From: ZC4RG30 sp039929265
Lineage (GTDB): Bacteria > Pseudomonadota > Gammaproteobacteria > Steroidobacterales > Steroidobacteraceae
Assembly (NCBI GenBank): GCA_039929265.1
Contig: JBDSRN010000085.1
Span: forward strand, 1-29,600
Length of the DNA stretch: 29,600 nucleotides
Direction of reading: 5' to 3'
Part shown: positions 16,659 to 26,066 of the stretch, in pieces
Layout: each line of letters starts with the position of its first letter
Numbering within the stretch: position 1 is the first letter of the stretch
Notes under the pieces: model-generated
What the model was told of the DNA's origin: nothing
Seen by the model: only the letters and a program-made list of their open reading frames with translations
The model's database searches: none
Program-made: the position numbers and the translations under genes

Positions 16659-17543
16659 ATGGCAGCAAGAATTCTGGATGGCAAGGCAATAGCGAAGTCG
16701 GTCCGGGACGGAATCCGCGTCAAGATCGAGGCCATGCGGGCCGACGGAATGCGCGCACCCGGCCTGGCGGTCGTGATGGTCGGCAGCGACCCTGCTTCGG
16801 CGATCTACGTGCGCAACAAGCGCGCGGCTTGCCAGGAAGCCGGCATGCATTCAGTGGCCCACGATCTGCCCGAGGACACGCACGAGATGGAACTGCTGCG
16901 CCTGATCGAAGCCCTCAACGGCGACACGGAGATCGACGGCATCCTCGTGCAACTGCCAGTGCCCAAGCACATCAGTGCCGAGAAGGTGATCCGAACGATC
17001 GCGGTCGCCAAGGACGTGGATGGCTTTCAGCCGGAGAACCTCGGCCTGCTCGCCCAGCGACGCCCTCGCCTGCGCCCGTGCACGCCCTACGGCGTGATGA
17101 AAATGCTCGCCCATGCCGGCATCGAAGTGCGCGGCATGGATGCCATCATCGTCGGGCAGTCCAACATCGTGGGCCGCCCGATGATGCTCGAGCTCCTGAT
17201 GCAGGCGGCCACGACTACCATCTGTCACAGCGCCACACGGGATCTCGCGGCGCACGTGCGGCGCGCGGACATCCTCGTTGCCGCAATCGGCAAGGCCGAG
17301 CTGATCCGGGGTGACTGGATCAAGGACGGTGCCGTGGTCATCGATGTGGGCATGAACCGCCTGCCCAGCGGCAAACTGGTCGGCGACGTGGAGTTCGCGA
17401 CGGCAAGCCAGCGCGCTTCGTGGATCACGCCGGTGCCGGGCGGCGTGGGGCCCATGACGATCGCGATGCTGATGCAGAACACGCTCGAGTCCGCGCAGCG
17501 CCGACTGGGTGTCGTGACTAGCGCAGCTTCGGGCGCGGCGTAA
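16659..17543 (+). CDS. folD: Bifunctional methylenetetrahydrofolate dehydrogenase / cyclohydrolase
   Basis: Converts 5,10-methylene-THF through methenyl-THF to 10-formyl-THF, supplying one-carbon units for purines and initiator tRNA. The 294 residues include the active-site pair Y50 and K54 in SAIYVRNKRAAC, the VDGFQPENLG and PCTPYGVMKML motifs, and the nucleotide-binding turn VGQSNIVGRPM. The ATG at 16659 is chosen because MAARILDGKAIA matches the family N-terminus; the open frame runs back through the tRNA genes only because they happen to lack stops. The last 26 bases overlap the end of the opposing modE-like gene. folD next to the tRNA cluster and cysS is conserved. Confidence 0.97.
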   Translation: MAARILDGKAIAKSVRDGIRVKIEAMRADGMRAPGLAVVMVGSDPASAIYVRNKRAACQEAGMHSVAHDLPEDTHEMELLRLIEALNGDTEIDGILVQLPVPKHISAEKVIRTIAVAKDVDGFQPENLGLLAQRRPRLRPCTPYGVMKMLAHAGIEVRGMDAIIVGQSNIVGRPMMLELLMQAATTTICHSATRDLAAHVRRADILVAAIGKAELIRGDWIKDGAVVIDVGMNRLPSGKLVGDVEFATASQRASWITPVPGGVGPMTIAMLMQNTLESAQRRLGVVTSAASGAA

Positions 17544-17916
17544 CTTTTTTCAGCTGGCGCGCTGCGGATTTAACCACCACGCGGCGTTGCGCGATGCGCG
17601 CAAAGCGCTCGCGCGCGTGCGCCTGCGCTTCGGATTCGAGGTTGCGGTACGCGTATATGAGCTCGGTGCCGAAGGGTGTGAGCTCCGCGCCACCACCCTG
17701 CCTCCCGCCCACGCTGAGCTCGACGGCGGGCTTGTCGAATGCCTCGTTCACACTATGCAGCAGCAGCCAGGCGCGGCGATAGCTCATGCGCAGCTCCCGC
17801 GCGGCACCCGACAGCGAGCCCTTGCGCGCGATGCTCTCGAGCAGGTCGATCTTGCCGGGGCCCAGCGAGCCACCCTGCTCGAAGTCGACACGCAATCTCA
17901 ATCGCAGTGCATTCAT
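17518..17916 (-). CDS. ModE-type molybdate regulator, DNA-binding domain only
   Basis: A 132-residue protein matching the N-terminal winged-helix domain of ModE (LysR-like helix-turn-helix): GPGKIDLLESIARKGSLSGAARELRMSYRRAWLLLHSVNE, then the GGRQGGGAELTPFG wing. Full ModE (about 260 residues) adds two molybdate-binding MOP domains that are missing here. Short one-domain ModE proteins are known in other bacteria, so this need not be a truncation. It is divergent from modA, with a Mo-box-like palindrome between, and overlaps folD tail to tail by 26 bases. How it would sense molybdate without MOP domains is not clear from the sequence. Confidence 0.88.
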   Translation of the reverse strand: MNALRLRLRVDFEQGGSLGPGKIDLLESIARKGSLSGAARELRMSYRRAWLLLHSVNEAFDKPAVELSVGGRQGGGAELTPFGTELIYAYRNLESEAQAHARERFARIAQRRVVVKSAARQLKKVTPRPKLR

Positions 17917-17959
17917 CCACCCGATACTAGCCGACGCGCCGACTTGCCGTGCCGCAAGG

Positions 17960-17983
17960 CGCTATGCACAATCAGATATAGCG
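17960..17983. promoter_or_regulatory. ModE operator (Mo-box)
   Basis: CGCTATGCA, six bases, GATATAGCG: a 9-6-9 inverted repeat. The remembered Mo-box is CGNTATATA-N6/7-TATATANCG, so the left half matches 7 of 9 and the right half 8 of 9. It lies between the divergent modE-like gene and modA, ending 17 bases before the modA ATG, where bound repressor would block transcription or initiation. Confidence 0.75.
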
Positions 17984-18000
17984 AATTCCCGGTGAACGCC

Positions 18001-18771
18001 ATGAAGAACAGAACCGCATTGATCGCGCTGTGCGTCGCGCTGCTGAATCTCGCGTCCGGCACGGGCCGCGCCGCCGATCAGGTGCTCACGATCTTCGCGG
18101 CGGCCTCGCTCACCGACGTCATGCAGCCAATCGGCGCTCAGTTCACCGCGCGTACGAAGATCCCCGTGCGCTTTTCCTTCGCGAGCAGCTCGCAGCTCGC
18201 GCGCCAGATTGAATCGGGGGCCGCAGCGGATGTGTTCATGTCCGCTGACCAGGAATGGATGGACTACCTGGAGCAACGCAAGCTCATCGCGAGGAGCACG
18301 CGACGCGACATCGTCGGCAACACACTGGTGCTAGTGGCGCCGACGGACAGCAAGGTGCAGCTGAAGATCGCCCCGGGTTTCGCGCTCGGAGCGGCACTGG
18401 GCGACAACGGCAGACTCGCGACGGGCGAGCCGGGCAGCGTGCCGGCAGGCAAGTACGCCAAGGCGGCGCTGAGTCGGCTCGGCGTATGGTCGGGAATCAA
18501 AGCGCGCGTCGTCGGCGCGGACAACGTGCGCACCGCGCTGAATTTCGTCGCGCGCGGTGATGCGGTATTGGGGATCGTGTATGGCACCGACGCGAAGCGC
18601 GAGCCAAAGGTGCGCGTGGTGGACGTGTTCCCCGCTACTTCACATCCGCGCATCACCTATCCTGCCGCGGCCATCGCGACCGCAGGCCCGGCTGCAACGA
18701 AGTTCGTGACGTATCTCGCGGCGCAAGAAGCGCAGGCTCGTTTCAAACAGTATGGCTTCAGCAAACCATGA
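18001..18771 (+). CDS. modA: Molybdate ABC transporter periplasmic binding protein
   Basis: Binds molybdate or tungstate in the periplasm for delivery to a ModBC transporter. The 256-residue protein has a cleavable signal (MKNRTALIALCVALLN, ending near GRAAD), then the ModA core: TIFAAASLTDVM with the ligand-binding serine, RFSFASSSQLARQIESGAAADVFMSAD, and the VGNTLVLVAP hinge. The ATG at 18001 is preceded by GGTGA. No modB or modC follows: the next 197 bases are empty and then cysS ends on the other strand. Its partner permease must be elsewhere or be shared. Confidence 0.93.
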   Translation: MKNRTALIALCVALLNLASGTGRAADQVLTIFAAASLTDVMQPIGAQFTARTKIPVRFSFASSSQLARQIESGAAADVFMSADQEWMDYLEQRKLIARSTRRDIVGNTLVLVAPTDSKVQLKIAPGFALGAALGDNGRLATGEPGSVPAGKYAKAALSRLGVWSGIKARVVGADNVRTALNFVARGDAVLGIVYGTDAKREPKVRVVDVFPATSHPRITYPAAAIATAGPAATKFVTYLAAQEAQARFKQYGFSKP

Positions 18772-18788
18772 AACACGCCGCTCTCGCC

Positions 18789-18833
18789 CTGGCGCTTGCG
18801 CGCCAGCCTGTCAGTCCTCGCTGGCGAGACAGG
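18789..18833 (+). other. Overlapping inverted repeats downstream of modA
   Basis: CTGGCGC-TTGC-GCGCCAG (18789-18806) forms a 7-pair hairpin. The same CGCCAG also pairs with a second CTGGCG at 18821-18826, interleaved with CCTGTC/GACAGG (18807-18812 and 18828-18833), so the last two pairs could form a pseudoknot. The hairpin and the pseudoknot exclude each other. There is no T-run. This lies in the 18772-18968 gap between the converging modA and cysS genes; the rest holds only a weak AGTAGAG/CTCTACT stem (18912-18934). Confidence 0.4.
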
Positions 18834-18968
18834 CTTGGGGGCCAGGTGGGTTCCAAGGTGGCGCGTGCCGGCTCGTACCGCATCTGGCGTCGAAAACATG
18901 GCGCACCTCGCAGTAGAGTAGCCATGCCTCTACTTGCAGCATCCGCGCCGCGTCACTCCTGATCTTGA

Positions 18969-20372
<1,404 letters not shown>

Positions 20373-20383
20373 GGGGCGTGAGT

Positions 20384-21763
20384 TTACGCGAATCGCTGCA
20401 ATCGCTGTCGGGCGGCGTCGGGCGCCATCGCCAGCAGCAATGCCTTGAGTTCCGGTCCATGCAGCTGCCCGGTGAGCGCAACGCGCAGGGGCTGGAACAG
20501 CGCCGCGCCCTTGACTCCGGTGGCGAGGCGCGTCGCCTCGGCGATCCGAACGAAGTCGTTGCCATAGGTGGCAGCGGCGCCACTCGCCGCGGCGAAGAAG
20601 GCGGTCCCCGCTGTGGCGATCACCGCTCGTGCGTTCGCCTCAGGCTCCGGCGGCGCCCCGAAAGTCACCTCGATCCAGTGCCGGGCATCGGCGGGCAGCA
20701 CGAGGTTGGGCAAGACCGCCCTTACGAACGCGGCTTCGATCTGCGAATCCAGCGCGGGCAGAACGCCTTGCAGCCAGACCCGCGCCTGATCCACCGACTG
20801 GGCATGCACGGCATCCTTCTGCCAGACGTGCAGCTGCTGCGTGTCAAAATACGCGGGGGCGCGCTGCAGGTGCGTGGGATCGAACGCCGCGCACATCTGT
20901 TCGAGCGACAGCAGGCCGTTAACAGGCGTGGAGTGGCCAAGACGGAACAGGTGATTGCGCAGAGCATGCGGCAGGTAGCCCTGGTCGCGCAGCTCATGCA
21001 CGCTCGTCGCGCCATGGCGCTTCGACAGCGGCGAACCATCGGCGCCTGTGAGCAGGGACACGTGCCCGTAGCCCGGGGCGCGTTCGTTCAGCGCTGCGAG
21101 CAGCATGAGCTGGCGCGGCGTGTTGGTGAGATGGTCGTCGCCGCGCAGCACCAGCGTCACACCGCTGGCCGAATCATCGCAGGCATTGCAGAAGAAGAAT
21201 GCCGGCGTGCCGTCCGCGCGCCGCACGATGAAATCGCCGATGTCGTCGGAGGCGAAGCTCTGCGGGCCGTGCACCAGATCATCGAATTCGATGCGAGTCC
21301 CTTGGGGCACCTCGAAGCGCAGCGTGCTCTGGATGCCGGCGGCGCGGCGCTCCGCGCGCTGCGCTTCGCTTAAATGCCGGCAGGTGCCGGCATAGCGTGG
21401 CGGGCGACCCGCCGTCATCTGCGCATCGCGGGCCAGCTTCAGCTCGCGCGGGGTGCAGAAGCAGGGATACACGAGCGCGAGCTGCTCCAGGCGCGCGAAC
21501 TGCTCAGCGTAGAACTCGCTGCGGCGCGACTGCCGCAGCGGGAGGTCGTCGTGGCCGAGCCCGAGCCACGCCAGGTCGGCCAGCAGCGAATCGACGAAAC
21601 GCTCCTGGCTGCGCTCGCGGTCGGTGTCCTCGATGCGCAGGAGGAAGCGACCGCCGTTCTTGTGCGCGTACAGGTAATTGAAGAGCGCGGTGCGTGCATT
21701 GCCGAGATGCAGCTCGCCGCTGGGGCTGGGCGCGAAGCGGGTGACGACGGAGTTGCCTGACAT
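20384..21763 (-). CDS. gltX: Glutamyl-tRNA synthetase
   Basis: Charges tRNA-Glu; a class I synthetase of 459 residues. It has the HIGH-like HLGN (19-22) within FAPSPSGELHLGNARTA, the zinc-binding pattern C101-x-C103 with Y124 and C128, and the KMSKS equivalent PLSKR (245-249). ATG 21763 is chosen because MSGNSVVTRFAPSPSG is the family N-terminus; an open frame continues upstream to about 22276 only as the shadow of lpxH. In Pseudomonas a glutaminyl enzyme (glnS) holds this place, so GluRS here is a lineage difference. The enzyme may charge tRNA-Gln too, but that cannot be told. Its start is 15 bases from that of lpxH. Confidence 0.95.
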   Translation of the reverse strand: MSGNSVVTRFAPSPSGELHLGNARTALFNYLYAHKNGGRFLLRIEDTDRERSQERFVDSLLADLAWLGLGHDDLPLRQSRRSEFYAEQFARLEQLALVYPCFCTPRELKLARDAQMTAGRPPRYAGTCRHLSEAQRAERRAAGIQSTLRFEVPQGTRIEFDDLVHGPQSFASDDIGDFIVRRADGTPAFFFCNACDDSASGVTLVLRGDDHLTNTPRQLMLLAALNERAPGYGHVSLLTGADGSPLSKRHGATSVHELRDQGYLPHALRNHLFRLGHSTPVNGLLSLEQMCAAFDPTHLQRAPAYFDTQQLHVWQKDAVHAQSVDQARVWLQGVLPALDSQIEAAFVRAVLPNLVLPADARHWIEVTFGAPPEPEANARAVIATAGTAFFAAASGAAATYGNDFVRIAEATRLATGVKGAALFQPLRVALTGQLHGPELKALLLAMAPDAARQRLQRFA

Positions 21764-21778
21764 CCGTACAATCTTACG

Positions 21779-22504
21779 ATGCCGGACCCGAATTATCTGT
21801 TCGTCTCCGACCTGCACCTGGACGCGGGGGCGCAGGACGCGCACAGCCTGTTCATGAAATTCCTCGCCAACGAGGCGCGCGCGGCCCGCGCGCTGTACGT
21901 GCTCGGCGACCTGTTCGAAGTCTGGGTCGGCGACGACGACCCCGAACCCTCGCGCGAGGAGATCTGCCGCGCCATGCTTGAGCTCACTCGCACCGGCGTC
22001 CCCTGCTACGTGATCCGCGGCAATCGCGATTTCCTGTTCAACACGGGCTTCGAGCAATGTACCGGCGCGACGCTCCTGCCCGACCCGGTGCTCGCGACGT
22101 TGTACGGCACGCGCGTGTTCGTGAGCCACGGCGACGTGCTGTGCACGGACGATCACGCCTACCAGGAACTGCGCAGCGTCGTCCGGGATCCGCACTGGCA
22201 GCATCTGTTCATGGCTCTGCCCCTGGCCGCCCGCCGCGCCCTCGCCGATCGCGCACGCGCCGGCAGCCGCGATCACACGATGCGCTCGTCATACAAGATC
22301 ATGGATGTGAACGAAAGCGCGGTGGCGGCGGCGTTCCGAGTGTCGCAGACGCGCGTGATGATCCACGGGCACACGCATCGTCCGGGCATCTACCGGCACA
22401 GCGTGGATGGCGCGGAGGCCGTGCGCATCGTGCTCGGCGACTGGTACGAACAGGGCAGCTACCTGGTGTGGGGCGCCGAGGGCTACGAGCTGCGCTCACT
22501 CTAG
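21779..22504 (+). CDS. lpxH: UDP-2,3-diacylglucosamine diphosphatase
   Basis: Hydrolyses UDP-2,3-diacylglucosamine to lipid X and UMP, the fourth step of lipid A synthesis, on the inner face of the inner membrane. It is a 241-residue calcineurin-type phosphoesterase with the full metal motif set: D11-x-H13 (SDLHL), D44 (LGDLFE), GNRD with N82, H117 (SHGD), and H196-x-H198-x-H200 (IHGHTHRPG). The ATG at 21779 lies 15 bases from the divergent gltX start. Its stop is 4 bases from the stop of the converging transporter ATPase gene. ppiB, beside lpxH in Pseudomonas, is absent. Confidence 0.97.
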   Translation: MPDPNYLFVSDLHLDAGAQDAHSLFMKFLANEARAARALYVLGDLFEVWVGDDDPEPSREEICRAMLELTRTGVPCYVIRGNRDFLFNTGFEQCTGATLLPDPVLATLYGTRVFVSHGDVLCTDDHAYQELRSVVRDPHWQHLFMALPLAARRALADRARAGSRDHTMRSSYKIMDVNESAVAAAFRVSQTRVMIHGHTHRPGIYRHSVDGAEAVRIVLGDWYEQGSYLVWGAEGYELRSL

Positions 22505-22508
22505 CCCG

Positions 22509-23486
22509 CTAGATTTCCTCGGCCCTGTGGCAAGCCACCCGGCTGCCAGCCAGCTCGCGCAGTACCGGCACCTCCAGCGCGCAGCGCTCGATCGCGAACG
22601 GGCAGCGATTGCGGAACACACACCCCGATGGCGGATCGAATGGCGAGGCCGGCTCGCCGCGCAGCGTCGCGGTCTTGCGCGCCCGCGCGCGGCGTGGGTC
22701 GGCGATCGGCGCGGATTCGAGCAGCGCGCGCGTGTACGGATGGCGCGGCTGGCGGAACAGCAGGTCGATGGGGGCGGCTTCCATCACGCGGCCGAGATTG
22801 AGCACCAGCGCGCGCTCGCAGGCACGGCGCACGGCCGCGAGATCGTGCGCGATGAACAGCAGCGCGAGGTTCTGCTCGACGCGCAGCCCGTTGAGCAGCT
22901 CGAGCACCTGCGCGCGCAGCGTTACATCAAGCGCAGACAGCACCTCGTCGCACACCAGCAGCTTCGGGCCAGCAATCAGCGCGCGCGCGATGGCGACACG
23001 CTGGGCCTGGCCACCCGACAACTCGTGCGGGAAGCGCGCAAGGTGCTGCGCGCTGAGATCGACACGGGCCAGCATCGCGAGCACACGCCAGCGCCGCTCG
23101 GCGCGATCGAGCTGCGGTTCGAAGACGCGCAGCGGTTCACCGACGATGTGCTCGACGCGCATGCGCGGATCGAGCGACGCGGACGGATCCTGGAATATCA
23201 TCTGTACCTGACGGCGCATCTGGCGCAGCGCCTGCGGCGAGAGCGCCGCGAGATTCTCACCCTGCAGGATTACTTCGCCCGAGGTGAGCGGAAGCAGTTG
23301 CAGGAGCGTGCGCGCAAGCGTGGACTTGCCGCTGCCAGACTCGCCCACCACGCCGACGCTCTGTCCTGCATCCATCTCGAGGCTCACGCCTTGCAGGGCC
23401 TGTAACTCGACCGGCGGCGCGAACAGGCCTTCGCCGCGCGCATCGAAACTCACCACGAGATTGCGTGCCTGGAGCAGCACGCTCAT
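22509..23486 (-). CDS. oppF: Peptide ABC transporter ATP-binding protein, OppF type
   Basis: One of the two ATPases that power an inner-membrane peptide importer. The 325 residues have Walker A GESGSGKST (about 48-56), the signature LSGGQAQRVAIARAL, and Walker B LLVCDEVLSALDV. At the C-terminus is the oligopeptide-transporter extension with PRHPYTRALL and four cysteines (GCVFRNRCPF, ERC, then ACH), the kind reported to bind an iron-sulfur cluster in related transporters. It is the last gene of the operon; its start overlaps the stop of oppD by four bases. Dpp and Opp types cannot be separated by sequence alone. Confidence 0.93.
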   Translation of the reverse strand: MSVLLQARNLVVSFDARGEGLFAPPVELQALQGVSLEMDAGQSVGVVGESGSGKSTLARTLLQLLPLTSGEVILQGENLAALSPQALRQMRRQVQMIFQDPSASLDPRMRVEHIVGEPLRVFEPQLDRAERRWRVLAMLARVDLSAQHLARFPHELSGGQAQRVAIARALIAGPKLLVCDEVLSALDVTLRAQVLELLNGLRVEQNLALLFIAHDLAAVRRACERALVLNLGRVMEAAPIDLLFRQPRHPYTRALLESAPIADPRRARARKTATLRGEPASPFDPPSGCVFRNRCPFAIERCALEVPVLRELAGSRVACHRAEEI

Positions 23487-24307
23487 GGCAGCACGTCCTC
23501 GGCAGTGAGTTCGAACGCACGCGTTGCGCGCAGCAGCTCGGCGGTGTACGGCTCGCGCGGTGCATCGAACAACTCCTGCACGCCGGCCTCTTCGATGACC
23601 TGACCGTGCTGCATGACCAGCACGCGATCAGCCGTCTCCGCGACGACCCCGAAGTCGTGCGTGACCAGGACAATCGCAGTGCCGAGGCGTTCACGCAGCT
23701 CGCGCAGCAGCGCAAGGATCTGCGCCTGTACCGTCACGTCCAGCGCCGTGGTGGGCTCGTCGGCAAGCAGCACCTGCGGCTCGCACAACAGCGCCATCGC
23801 GATCATGACTCGCTGGCGCATGCCGCCGGAAAGCTCGTGCGGAAACTGCTGCAGGCGATGGCGTGGCTCGTTGATGTGCACGGCTTCGAGCAGTTCCTGT
23901 GCACGCCGCCGCGCCGCGCTGCCGCGCATACGCCGGTGTGCCGCCAGCACCTCGGTGAGCTGCGTGCCGATGCGCAGGTAAGGATTCAGGGCCGTCATCG
24001 GATCCTGGAAGATCATCGCAAGGCGCTCCCCACGCAGCGCGCGCAGGCGCGATTCGTGCATCCCGATGAGTTCCTCGCCGCGGAAGCGCGCACTGCCGGT
24101 GACCTGGGCGCCGCGCTCGTTCAGCCCGAGCAGGCTGAGCATGAGCTGAGTCTTGCCCGAGCCCGATTCACCGACGATGCCGAGGATTTCACCGGTGGCC
24201 AGCGTGAAGCTGACGTGGCGCACCGCCATTGTCTTCGGGGCACCGGGATGCTGCACGCAGAGCCCGCGCACCCACAGCAACGGCTCTTCATTCTCCGGTT
24301 CGTTCAT
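23483..24307 (-). CDS. oppD: Peptide ABC transporter ATP-binding protein, OppD type, short C-terminus
   Basis: The second ATPase of the peptide importer. It has 274 residues with Walker A GESGSGKT (about 46-53), signature LSGGMRQRVMIAMAL and Walker B LLADEPTTALDV. Typical OppD proteins are about 330 residues and end in a cysteine-bearing extension; this one stops soon after the PREPYTAELL segment, so the extension is present only in its partner. Four-base ATGA overlaps join it to oppC before and oppF after, keeping their amounts matched. Confidence 0.92.
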   Translation of the reverse strand: MNEPENEEPLLWVRGLCVQHPGAPKTMAVRHVSFTLATGEILGIVGESGSGKTQLMLSLLGLNERGAQVTGSARFRGEELIGMHESRLRALRGERLAMIFQDPMTALNPYLRIGTQLTEVLAAHRRMRGSAARRRAQELLEAVHINEPRHRLQQFPHELSGGMRQRVMIAMALLCEPQVLLADEPTTALDVTVQAQILALLRELRERLGTAIVLVTHDFGVVAETADRVLVMQHGQVIEEAGVQELFDAPREPYTAELLRATRAFELTAEDVLP

Positions 24308-25146
24308 GAACCCCCCCGCCGGGGATCGAGCACGTCACGCAGTGCATCGCCCAGGAAATTGAGGCAGTACACGATCAGCGCGAGCAGGAACGCGGGTGCG
24401 ATCAACAGGACGGGAAACGACTGCATCTGCGAGGCACCATCCGCGATCAGCACGCCGAGCGAAGTGAGCGGCGCCTGCGCGCCGAGCCCGAGAAAGCTGA
24501 GGAAGGCCTCGAACAGGATCACCGTCGGGATCGTCAGCGTGAGATAGATCATCACGATGCCGAGCAGGTTGGGAATCAGGTGCCGGCGCACGATGGCCGA
24601 GGTGCCGAGCCCGGCGACTCGCGCTGCCTGGATGAACTCGCGCGTCTTGAGCGACAGCGTCTGACCACGCACGATGCGCGCGATGTCGAGCCACGAGACC
24701 GCGCCGATGGCAACGAAGATCAGCACCAGATCGCGCCCGAACAGCACCGTGAGCACGATGACGAACGGGATGAACGGCAGCGAATACAGCACATCCACTA
24801 CCCGCATCATGATGGAGTCGGTCCAGCCGCCGAGGTAGCCGGCGAGCGTGCCCCACACAACGCCGATCGCGAGACTGACGAGGCTCGCCAGAATCCCCAC
24901 CAGCAGTGATATGCGGCAGCCCCACATGATGCGCACCAGCAGGTCGCGACCGAGATCGTCCGTACCCAGCAGATGTCCGCTGGTTAAGCTGGGCGGCTGA
25001 TCGATCTGCGTCCAGTAAGGGGTGTAGTAGTCGTACGGGGAGATCATCGGCACGACTATCGCGCCGATCACGATCAGCGCCAGCACGATGAGACTGGTCA
25101 TCCCGGCGCGATGTGCGCGAAGGCGTTGCCAGAGGCCGCCGTTCAT
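24304..25146 (-). CDS. oppC: Peptide ABC transporter permease, OppC type
   Basis: One of two inner-membrane permeases of the importer. The 280-residue protein has an N-terminal helix (SLIVLALIVIGAIVVPM), a periplasmic loop leading to the hallmark HLLGTDDLGRDLLVRIMWG, and the EAA loop EFIQAARVAGLG, which contacts an ATPase. ATG 25146 is chosen because it overlaps the oppB stop (ATGA) and gives the usual short cytoplasmic start (MNGGLWQRLRAHRAG); an earlier in-frame codon at 25182 is less likely. The stop overlaps the start of oppD. Confidence 0.92.
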   Translation of the reverse strand: MNGGLWQRLRAHRAGMTSLIVLALIVIGAIVVPMISPYDYYTPYWTQIDQPPSLTSGHLLGTDDLGRDLLVRIMWGCRISLLVGILASLVSLAIGVVWGTLAGYLGGWTDSIMMRVVDVLYSLPFIPFVIVLTVLFGRDLVLIFVAIGAVSWLDIARIVRGQTLSLKTREFIQAARVAGLGTSAIVRRHLIPNLLGIVMIYLTLTIPTVILFEAFLSFLGLGAQAPLTSLGVLIADGASQMQSFPVLLIAPAFLLALIVYCLNFLGDALRDVLDPRRGGS

Positions 25147-26066
25147 GGATACCGTACACGTGGATCGAGCCACGCGTAACACAGGTCTGCCAGCAGGTTG
25201 AAGGCGACGATCAGCGCCCCGTACAGGATCGTCACGCCCATCACGAGCGTGTAGTCGCGATTGAACGCGCCGTCGACGAAGTAGCGGCCGATGCCGGGCA
25301 GGCCGAAAGTGGTCTCGATCACGATCGAGCCGGTGATGATACCCACAGCCGCGGGACCGAGGAAGGATACCAGCGGCAGCAAAGCGGGCTTGAGCATGTG
25401 CCGCAGCAATATCACGTGCATCGGCAGTCCCTTAGCCCGCGCGGTGCGCACGAAGGGACTGCGCAGCACTTCCAGCAGACCTCCGCGCGTGAGACGCGCG
25501 ACATAGGCGACGTAGGGTGCGGCAAGCGCGAGCACAGGCAGCACCAGATAGCGGGGCTGACCATTGCCCCAATCCCCGGCCGGCAGCCAGCGCAGCGTCA
25601 CGGCGAACACGAGGATCAGCAGCGGCGCAAGCACGTACACCGGCAGCGAGATTCCGACCATCGCTGTGCCCATGCTGATGTGATCCCAGCGCGTGCCCTG
25701 GCGCAGCGCCGCGATCGCGCCGAGCGGCAGCCCCACGAGCATCGCGACGAGCAGCGCGAGACCGCCGAGAGCGAGATCCACAGGCAGACCCTGTGCGATG
25801 AGTTCGTTGACGCGCGTGCCGTGATACTGGAACGACGGGCCGAAATCCCCGTGCGCGAGATCGCTGAGATAGCGCCAGTACTGTTTGTACAGCGGCTCGT
25901 CGAGATGGTAGGCCTGCTCGAGACTCGCGCGGATCTCCGGCAGCACGGTCTTGTCCGAATCGAACGGACCACCGGGCGCGGCGTGCAGCAGCACGAACGC
26001 AAGCGTCGCGATCACCAGCAGCGTGGGGATCGCACCGAGGATGCGGCGCAAGGTATAGCGCAGCAT
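25143..26066 (-). CDS. oppB: Peptide ABC transporter permease, OppB type
   Basis: The other permease of the importer. It has 307 residues and starts with the family hallmark (RYTLRRILGAIPTLLVIATLAF, ending in APGGPFD), followed by a periplasmic loop, about five more membrane helices, and an EAA loop SPFVRTARAKGLP. YejB-type permeases are longer (about 360), so this is of the Opp/Dpp kind. Its ATG overlaps the TGA of the binding-protein gene by one base, and its stop overlaps the oppC start by four. Confidence 0.93.
   Translation of the reverse strand: MLRYTLRRILGAIPTLLVIATLAFVLLHAAPGGPFDSDKTVLPEIRASLEQAYHLDEPLYKQYWRYLSDLAHGDFGPSFQYHGTRVNELIAQGLPVDLALGGLALLVAMLVGLPLGAIAALRQGTRWDHISMGTAMVGISLPVYVLAPLLILVFAVTLRWLPAGDWGNGQPRYLVLPVLALAAPYVAYVARLTRGGLLEVLRSPFVRTARAKGLPMHVILLRHMLKPALLPLVSFLGPAAVGIITGSIVIETTFGLPGIGRYFVDGAFNRDYTLVMGVTILYGALIVAFNLLADLCYAWLDPRVRYP

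Noticed and set aside
18768..18962. A 64-codon plus-strand frame whose ATG overlaps the modA stop, as a possible remnant of modB.
   Set aside because: Its translation shows no membrane helix or permease motif and is Arg-rich; it covers inverted repeats and looks non-coding.
21764..22276. An upstream extension of gltX by about 170 codons.
   Set aside because: It lies wholly inside lpxH on the other strand, and the family N-terminus begins at 21763.
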